Below, piece after piece: positions 58,931 through 64,000 of a DNA stretch of 64,000 nt (positions are counted from its first letter, which is position 1; each line of letters begins with the position of its first letter). Made by a program: the position numbers and the translations under genes. The notes below the pieces were generated by a model, which ran no database searches, was not told the DNA's origin, and saw nothing but the letters and a program-made list of their open reading frames with translations. The stretch covers positions 190,442-254,441 of the forward strand of contig DEAU01000028.1 in assembly GCA_002348705.1 (NCBI GenBank). The letters are read 5' to 3'. This DNA comes from Candidatus Neomicrothrix sp. UBA2974 (GTDB lineage: Bacteria > Actinomycetota > Acidimicrobiia > Acidimicrobiales > MedAcidi-G1).

Positions 58931-59775
58931 GCCAGACCACCTGCTAGATCAAAGGGTTGAGGACCGTCCTGACCGGTCATGCTCCCCAATTTTGGAACTG
59001 CGCTGAGGAGACCACGCGTATACGGCTCACTTGGATAGTGAAAGATCTGTTCCACCGAACCGTGCTCAACGATCTCCGATTGGTTCATAACAACTACCCG
59101 ATCGGCTACTTCCGCGATTACCCCCATATCGTGGGTTATCAGCATCATTGCTGTGCCGGTTTCCAGCTGAAGTTGTTTGATAAGACCGAGAATTTGCGCC
59201 TGGATGGTTACATCAAGCGCGGTAGTAGGTTCGTCTGCGATCAGAAGTCTCGGACCGCAGCAAAGTCCGATGGCGATCATCACCCGCTGTCGCATACCGC
59301 CAGACATCTCGTGGGGGTATTGCCCGATTCGTTTTTCGGCTTCCGGTATTCGAACTAGATCGAACATTTCGCGAGCTCTGATCAGGCTTGCTTTTCTGCT
59401 GAGGCCTTCGTGAATCCGTACTGCCTCGGCTATCTGCTCGCCTACGGGATACACGGGATTGAGACTGGTCAGTGGCTCCTGGAAGATCATTGCTATCTGA
59501 TTGCCCCGGATGCTTCTCATAGTGGGTTCGTCTTGGCCCAGCAGATCCAAGGAGTGGCCATCCGGCATTTCCAGGAGGACCTGCCCCCGAGTGATTTTTG
59601 CCCTTGTTCCCATCTCGATGAGGCGCATTACCGAAAGAGCTGTAACAGATTTCCCGGAACCCGACTCGCCAACAATGCCAAGGGTTTCTCCGGGTTCTAC
59701 TTCGAAACTTACAGAGTTGACTGCCGTGAAATCGTCAAAAGTCACAGTCAGATCCTTAACTGACAGGAGGGCCAT
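58927..59775 (-). CDS. oppD: Oligopeptide/dipeptide ABC transporter ATPase (OppD/DppD-like)
   Basis: A 282-residue ATPase: Walker A 'GESGSGKSVTALSVM', 'IAMIFQEPLTSLNPVYPVG', signature 'MSGGMRQRVMIAIGL', Walker B 'LLIADEPTTALD', C-terminal 'YPSEPYTRGLLSAVP'. ATG 59775 overlaps the oppC stop by one base. The protein is shorter than many OppD (about 320-340), mainly at the C-terminus. Confidence 0.92.
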   Translation of the reverse strand: MALLSVKDLTVTFDDFTAVNSVSFEVEPGETLGIVGESGSGKSVTALSVMRLIEMGTRAKITRGQVLLEMPDGHSLDLLGQDEPTMRSIRGNQIAMIFQEPLTSLNPVYPVGEQIAEAVRIHEGLSRKASLIRAREMFDLVRIPEAEKRIGQYPHEMSGGMRQRVMIAIGLCCGPRLLIADEPTTALDVTIQAQILGLIKQLQLETGTAMMLITHDMGVIAEVADRVVVMNQSEIVEHGSVEQIFHYPSEPYTRGLLSAVPKLGSMTGQDGPQPFDLAGGLA

Positions 59776-60650
59776 CAACGCCCCCTCAGTTTCGGGTTAA
59801 AAGCATCCTGGAGACCATCTCCAATCAGGCTGACGCTCAGTCCTGTGATCACTATGGCCAAGCCTGGGAAAAAGACGGTCCACCAAGCCGTTAGTGCATA
59901 GCCCCGATTTTTCCCCAACATCGAACCCCAACTCACCGTGTTGACATCGACCATTCCGAGGAAGGCCAGTCCGGCATGGAAGAGGATGGCTATGACAATT
60001 GTCAGCGTTGCCGACACAAGCAGAGGAGGCATGGCATTCGGGAGGATGGTTCGGACCATGATTCGAAGGTCGTTACACCCGATGGCCCTGGCGGCTTTGA
60101 CGAAATCCAGTTCGCGCAGTCGCAAGAACTCAGCACGTGCGAGGCGGGCTGCGAGTGGCCAGAGCGTTAAGCCGATGGCCAGAGTTTCGTTTCGAGTTCC
60201 TGGCCCGAGTAGGAAGATAACGACAAGCGAAAAGAGCAGAGTTGGCATGACCTGGAAGATTTCGGTTACGCGCATTAGTAGAGCGTCGACCCACCCGCCG
60301 AAGTAACCGGCCAGGCTTCCGATGACGATTCCGATGGTCATGGTCATAGCGGCAGCCACTGCAGCCACCAGCAGTGTGGTTCGGCCACCCCCAACGACGC
60401 CAGCCAAGATATCTCGCCCTAGGTAGTCGGTTCCAAGTAGCGGAGCTAGGTCGTCGCTAGGAGCCAAGAACGGTCTGGAGACCATTTTGTTGGCGCTAGT
60501 GCCGTAGAGACTGGGGCCAAAGATGGTGACTAGGAGTATGAATACGAAAACCACCAGACCGACTACAGCGGCCTTGTTGCGGAGAAACATGCGCATCGCT
60601 CCGCGGTCATTGGTTTTTAGTTTTTCAACTGCGATGCCGCTTTCATTCAT
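59775..60650 (-). CDS. oppC: Oligopeptide/dipeptide ABC transporter permease (OppC/DppC-like)
   Basis: A 291-residue permease with the OppC N-terminal segment 'RMFLRNKAAVVGLVVFVFILL', 'LGTDYLGRDILAGVVGGGR' and the EAA loop 'FVKAARAIGCNDLRIMVRTI'. About six membrane segments. ATG overlaps the oppB stop (ATGA), so the set is translated together. Confidence 0.92.
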   Translation of the reverse strand: MNESGIAVEKLKTNDRGAMRMFLRNKAAVVGLVVFVFILLVTIFGPSLYGTSANKMVSRPFLAPSDDLAPLLGTDYLGRDILAGVVGGGRTTLLVAAVAAAMTMTIGIVIGSLAGYFGGWVDALLMRVTEIFQVMPTLLFSLVVIFLLGPGTRNETLAIGLTLWPLAARLARAEFLRLRELDFVKAARAIGCNDLRIMVRTILPNAMPPLLVSATLTIVIAILFHAGLAFLGMVDVNTVSWGSMLGKNRGYALTAWWTVFFPGLAIVITGLSVSLIGDGLQDAFNPKLRGR

Positions 60651-61633
60651 CGTGAACCTCCGACTCGGATACGCGGGTCGACAAGTCGATAGACGAGATC
60701 TGTCAGCAGGTTTGCCAAGATGACCATGGCAGAAGAAAAGATCATGATGCCAAGAAGGGTCGGGCTGTCACGCCGAAAGATCGAGTTGACAGCCAAACGA
60801 CCGATTCCAGGCCAAGAGAAAACAACCTCTACTAGGAGGGCCCCAGACAACAGGTTGCCAACCTGAAGCCCGGCAATAGTGATTACCGGAATTACGGCAT
60901 TTCGGAGGGCGTGCTTGTAGACGACAATTCTTTCGTGAGCACCCTTTGCCCGAGCCGTTCGAATGTAGTCAGACTCGAGTACTTCGAGCATTGAGGCCCG
61001 CGCCAATCTGGAGTAGTAGGCCAGATAGATGATTCCGAGACTAAGTGCGGGGAGCACCAGATGCTGCAGAAAGTCGATGGACTCGCCGATCCAGTTGCCC
61101 TGGTAGCGGACGTCTTCAATGCCTCCCACCGGGAATAGTCCCCACTTGGCGGCAAAGACGACGATGAACATGACAGCCGAATAGAAGACTGGTGTGGAGA
61201 ATCCCACCAAACTCGTAGCTGTTACTAGTGAAGAAGCTGGGCTTTCAGGGCGTCGAGCTGTGAATACGCCTATGGCAACGCCTACGACTACAGCGAACAG
61301 AAGAGCCGATCCGGCTAGTACGACAGTGGCGAAGAGGCGGTCCAAGATAAGTCCGAGGACCGGCTCTTCGAAGTAAGTGGATTTGCCTAGATCTAATTGG
61401 GCGATGTTGACGACATACGTCCATAGTTGAGCCAGGAGTGGGCGATCCAACCCATACTCTGCTCGCACTTGAGCAAGAAATTCGGCGTCGCCAACTCCTT
61501 GCTCTCCAGCGAGGTAGAGGGCGGCGTCACCCGGGGCGATCTGGATCAGGAAGAACACAACGACCACGACTGCTAATAGCAGTCCAATCGCTTGTCCTAG
61601 CCTGCTCCCGATTCCCCGGGCGAGCGCCGTCAC
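60647..61633 (-). CDS. oppB: Oligopeptide/dipeptide ABC transporter permease (OppB/DppB-like)
   Basis: A 328-residue permease: N-terminal 'LAVVVVVFFLIQIAPGDAA', 'YGLDRPLLAQLWTYVVNIAQ', EAA loop 'YIRTARAKGAHERIVVYKHA', and C-terminal 'LLVEVVFSWPGIGRLAVNSI'. GTG start at 61633. It lies 47 bases after the chimeric substrate-binding protein gene, its presumed partner. Confidence 0.92.
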   Translation of the reverse strand: MTALARGIGSRLGQAIGLLLAVVVVVFFLIQIAPGDAALYLAGEQGVGDAEFLAQVRAEYGLDRPLLAQLWTYVVNIAQLDLGKSTYFEEPVLGLILDRLFATVVLAGSALLFAVVVGVAIGVFTARRPESPASSLVTATSLVGFSTPVFYSAVMFIVVFAAKWGLFPVGGIEDVRYQGNWIGESIDFLQHLVLPALSLGIIYLAYYSRLARASMLEVLESDYIRTARAKGAHERIVVYKHALRNAVIPVITIAGLQVGNLLSGALLVEVVFSWPGIGRLAVNSIFRRDSPTLLGIMIFSSAMVILANLLTDLVYRLVDPRIRVGGSR

Positions 61634-61680
61634 CTTTCGTCTCTATGGGATCTATTGCTTGGTCGTCAGAGTTAGGGCTT

Positions 61681-64000
61681 CTACTTGTCGAGCCAGACTT
61701 TCTCCATGCCGGAGAGAGTGCCCCAAGTTCCGTCTGGATAGTTCATGACGTAGTTCTGGGCCGCCCCGTAAATGGGGAGAGCGTTAATCCCATAGAAGGG
61801 AAGCTCCACCGCTGTGATCTCCTGGAACTCGTAGTAGAGCTCCTTGCGGGTATCAAAGTCGGTCTCTTCTGCTGCTGCATAGAGCAACTCGTCAACTTTC
61901 TCATTGCAGTAAGCCGAGTTGTTGACGAATACGCCTGGCCGGATGTTGGCGCAGACATAGGCCCGCTGAACGCCAATTACCGGGTCTCCCCAGTTGAAAT
62001 AGGCGTTCATAGTCATATGCCAAGCGTCGGGACCACCAAAGAAGATCCCAGCCCAAGATGGGAGGTCGGCACTCTGGACAACCTCGACATCGACACCAAC
62101 CTCTCCTAGGGCCAGAGCGATGTACTCGGCTACATAGAGCTGCTGCTCATTCGGACCCGGTATGTAGTGGATCTTCAACTCCAGACCATCGGCATAGCCG
62201 GCCTCGGCGAGGAGTTCCCGAGCTTTGTCCAGATCAACGTCATATCGCTCTACGTCCGAGTTGTAGAAGGGGCTGGACGGGTGGATTCCACCGAGCAACT
62301 CCTCCGTTTGACCTTGGTGAAGGTTGTTGATGACGAAGTCACGGTCAATGGTGTAGGCGATTGCCTGCCTTACCCGGAGATCGCTGATGACGTCATTGGC
62401 CATGTTGAACTGAAGGTGGTTGAGTGAACCCACGCCGCTTAGTTCAGCTGGGATATCGACGAGATTCGGATCGTTTCTGACCTTCTCCGCGTTGATAACG
62501 CTTGCATAGCCGCCTGTGTCAAATTCGCCAGACTCAAGGCCAAGCATCATGGTGTCTTCATTTGGAGTGATGACGTAGATGATGCTGTCGAGGTATGGCC
62601 GGCCGGGGATGAAGAAGTCCTCGTATGCCTCCAACACGATCTTCTGTGTGTTGTTCCATTCGGTGAGCCGGAATGGCCCAGAACCAACAGCAATTAGGTC
62701 ACCGCCTAGGGAGGCTGTGTTGTTGGGATGAGCCTTCATCTCGTTGATTGGAGTGCCGTCATCCATGATGTGCTTGGGCATGATCGGCATTAGGACGTCG
62801 GACATCGCTATCCAAAGTGCCGGATGCGGGTTTGACAGGTTGATTACGACGGTCTGGTCGTCAGGTGTGTCAACAGACTCGACAGGTGCCCACATTCCTG
62901 TAAACGGATGGTTGTTCTTGATCACATCGATTGAGAATTTCACATCAGCCGAGGTAATCGGTGCCCCGTCGTGGAACGTTGCTCCGTCCACAAGATGAAT
63001 GCTGACTGTCAGCTTGTCGTCGGAGACTTCCCAAGACTTGGCGAGATAAGGCTGCGGTTCCCAGTTCGCATCGAGATGAACTAGCGAGGCAAAGACCTTG
63101 GAACTCACATTTCCAATCCCAACGCCAGAGGCAACGCCATGGTTGATACCGGCTCCCACCTGTGAGGTAGCCATCACGAGAGTGCCACCTCGTGTGGGGA
63201 TTACCGGAGCAACGAGTTCGCCTGCTCCCTGGCTGGATCCGGCTGGGGCGTACTCGTAGACGACGTTGGCGTTGGACGCCGCGATGTCGTTCGAGTCGGC
63301 GTGGCCGATGACGGTGATCTTCTGCGAACCGCAGTCGCCGAAGGCATCACACGACATCATGCCGATGATGCCCGAGTAGTCGGTGACCGAAGCCATGTAC
63401 TCGCGTACCCCGGCCCGGTCGATGACCAGCGTGCCGCCATCGTCGTAGCTGGCCGCAGCAATAGCGTCGAGCAGCATCGTCGTGGCGTCATAGCTGTGCG
63501 CCCAGAACGGCGCCGCCGGATCCTCGCCCCACTCGGCGTTGTAGGCAGCCAAGAAACCATCAGCGGTCTGACCGGTCGACTGGTTCGTGTTGGTGCCGTA
63601 GCGGATGTCTGGACCCGAGAAGTACATGCCCTCGGTCTCCGGGATCGCCATGTAGTTGCTGTTCAGCAGGCCATCGGCCGCCATCAGGGTTATCGACTCG
63701 ATACCTGGCACGTCGCGGATCTGCTGAACGATGAAGTCGCCCTCAGGCTGGAAGATCGGGAAGAACAGAAGTTCAGGCGCACCAGCGGCAACCTCGGTCA
63801 ACACCGGAACCATGTCCGTGTCGCCCTTGTTCACCGCGGTGAAGCCGGTGATCGTGCCGCCCGCTGCTTCGAACGCGTCAGCGAACGCCTGAGCCAGCCC
63901 ATTGGTGTACGGGTCACCGTCGTGGATCGCAGCGGCCGTGGACTTACCGAGGACGTCGAAGGCGAACAGTGCCGCTGCAGCACCCTGGTAGAGGTCGTTG
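61681..64000 (-). CDS. Chimeric substrate-binding protein: LivK-type domain fused to family-5 (DppA-type) domain, 5' end cut
   Basis: The gene enters from the right edge (first full codon at 63999) and ends at 61681; at least 772 residues are visible. The first part (64000 to about 63210) is a Peripla_BP_6/branched-chain-amino-acid-type domain ('AAAIHDGDPYTNGLAQAFAD', 'YDATTMLLDAIAAASYDDGG'). After a short 'SSQGAGELVAPVIPTRGG' joint comes a full SBP_bac_5 domain ('GTLVMATSQVGAGINHG', 'LTVSIHLVDGATFHDGAPIT', 'RVRQAIAYTIDRDFVINNL'). Family-5 proteins serve OppBCDF transporters, which follow directly. I know of no standard protein with both folds in tandem. Base composition falls from the first to the second part. 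The signal peptide lies outside the window; an assembly join must be considered. Confidence 0.8.
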   Translation of the reverse strand, partial: NDLYQGAAAALFAFDVLGKSTAAAIHDGDPYTNGLAQAFADAFEAAGGTITGFTAVNKGDTDMVPVLTEVAAGAPELLFFPIFQPEGDFIVQQIRDVPGIESITLMAADGLLNSNYMAIPETEGMYFSGPDIRYGTNTNQSTGQTADGFLAAYNAEWGEDPAAPFWAHSYDATTMLLDAIAAASYDDGGTLVIDRAGVREYMASVTDYSGIIGMMSCDAFGDCGSQKITVIGHADSNDIAASNANVVYEYAPAGSSQGAGELVAPVIPTRGGTLVMATSQVGAGINHGVASGVGIGNVSSKVFASLVHLDANWEPQPYLAKSWEVSDDKLTVSIHLVDGATFHDGAPITSADVKFSIDVIKNNHPFTGMWAPVESVDTPDDQTVVINLSNPHPALWIAMSDVLMPIMPKHIMDDGTPINEMKAHPNNTASLGGDLIAVGSGPFRLTEWNNTQKIVLEAYEDFFIPGRPYLDSIIYVITPNEDTMMLGLESGEFDTGGYASVINAEKVRNDPNLVDIPAELSGVGSLNHLQFNMANDVISDLRVRQAIAYTIDRDFVINNLHQGQTEELLGGIHPSSPFYNSDVERYDVDLDKARELLAEAGYADGLELKIHYIPGPNEQQLYVAEYIALALGEVGVDVEVVQSADLPSWAGIFFGGPDAWHMTMNAYFNWGDPVIGVQRAYVCANIRPGVFVNNSAYCNEKVDELLYAAAEETDFDTRKELYYEFQEITAVELPFYGINALPIYGAAQNYVMNYPDGTWGTLSGMEKVWLDK

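Overview
The window is about 64 kb of densely coded, GC-rich DNA with no gap above 300 bases. It has many GTG starts and 4-base start/stop overlaps. It encodes an F420-type LLM oxidoreductase, a mycothiol-type alcohol dehydrogenase, IclR regulators and a two-component acyl-CoA dehydrogenase pair. Together these suggest a high-GC actinobacterium, most likely a marine or host-associated member of the Acidimicrobiia; the taxonomy is an inference. No rRNA, tRNA, CRISPR array, insertion sequence or phage gene was seen.

Most of the window looks like a catabolic island for methylated osmolytes (carnitine, gamma-butyrobetaine, glycine betaine and perhaps DMSP) and their one-carbon units. Left block (1-6742, minus strand): a corrinoid/tetrahydrofolate demethylation operon running from a corrinoid protein through DUF1638, a small unknown protein, methyl-THF:corrinoid methyltransferase, an ASKHA corrinoid activator and a non-pyrrolysine MttB-family methyltransferase to the start of formate-THF ligase at the window edge. 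It is divergent from an IclR regulator, with two tandem palindromic operator-like sites between them. Next (6981-13118) come an SDR, a dimethylglycine-dehydrogenase-like flavoprotein and ETF. At 13137-17412 a minus-strand operon carries serA, DUF1015 and a pabB-pabC fusion (serine and folate supply).

At 17604-26639 lies an aerobic carnitine pathway: a CdhC-like BKACE enzyme, a carnitine dehydrogenase/thioesterase fusion, a CaiA-like acyl-CoA dehydrogenase, an NDP-forming acyl-CoA synthetase and a clear CaiD. At 26768-31363 is an NAD-linked formate dehydrogenase. Its molybdenum subunit has an in-frame TGA followed by a hairpin with the same loop and spacing as the E. coli fdhF SECIS, so it is read as selenocysteine. 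The Fe-S N-terminal half of this subunit is a separate gene placed last in the operon. A ProV/ProW transporter follows, whose permease has a roughly 600-residue extra membrane domain and no adjacent binding protein.

The segment 36.5-42.3 kb holds lipid and acyl-CoA genes. From 51662 down to 42366 a tightly packed seven-gene minus-strand operon combines an LLM oxidoreductase, a zinc alcohol dehydrogenase, an enolase-superfamily protein, a second MttB, a second dimethylglycine-dehydrogenase-like protein, a DddP-like M24 protein and a thioesterase. This is the best candidate for an undescribed pathway. The right end holds an S9 peptidase, an SDR, a molybdate ABC transporter with a Mop-domain regulator (molybdenum for the formate dehydrogenase), and an oligopeptide-type ABC operon. 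The substrate-binding protein of that operon is an unusual chimera of two unrelated binding-protein families, cut by the right edge.

Proposed logic: gamma-butyrobetaine is converted through CoA thioesters and carnitine to glycine betaine. Methyl groups go to THF through MttB/corrinoid/MtgA and through dimethylglycine-dehydrogenase-like enzymes. C1-THF is oxidised to formate by formyl-THF ligase running in reverse, and formate is oxidised to CO2 with NADH formation. Substrate identities are inferred from family resemblance and context.
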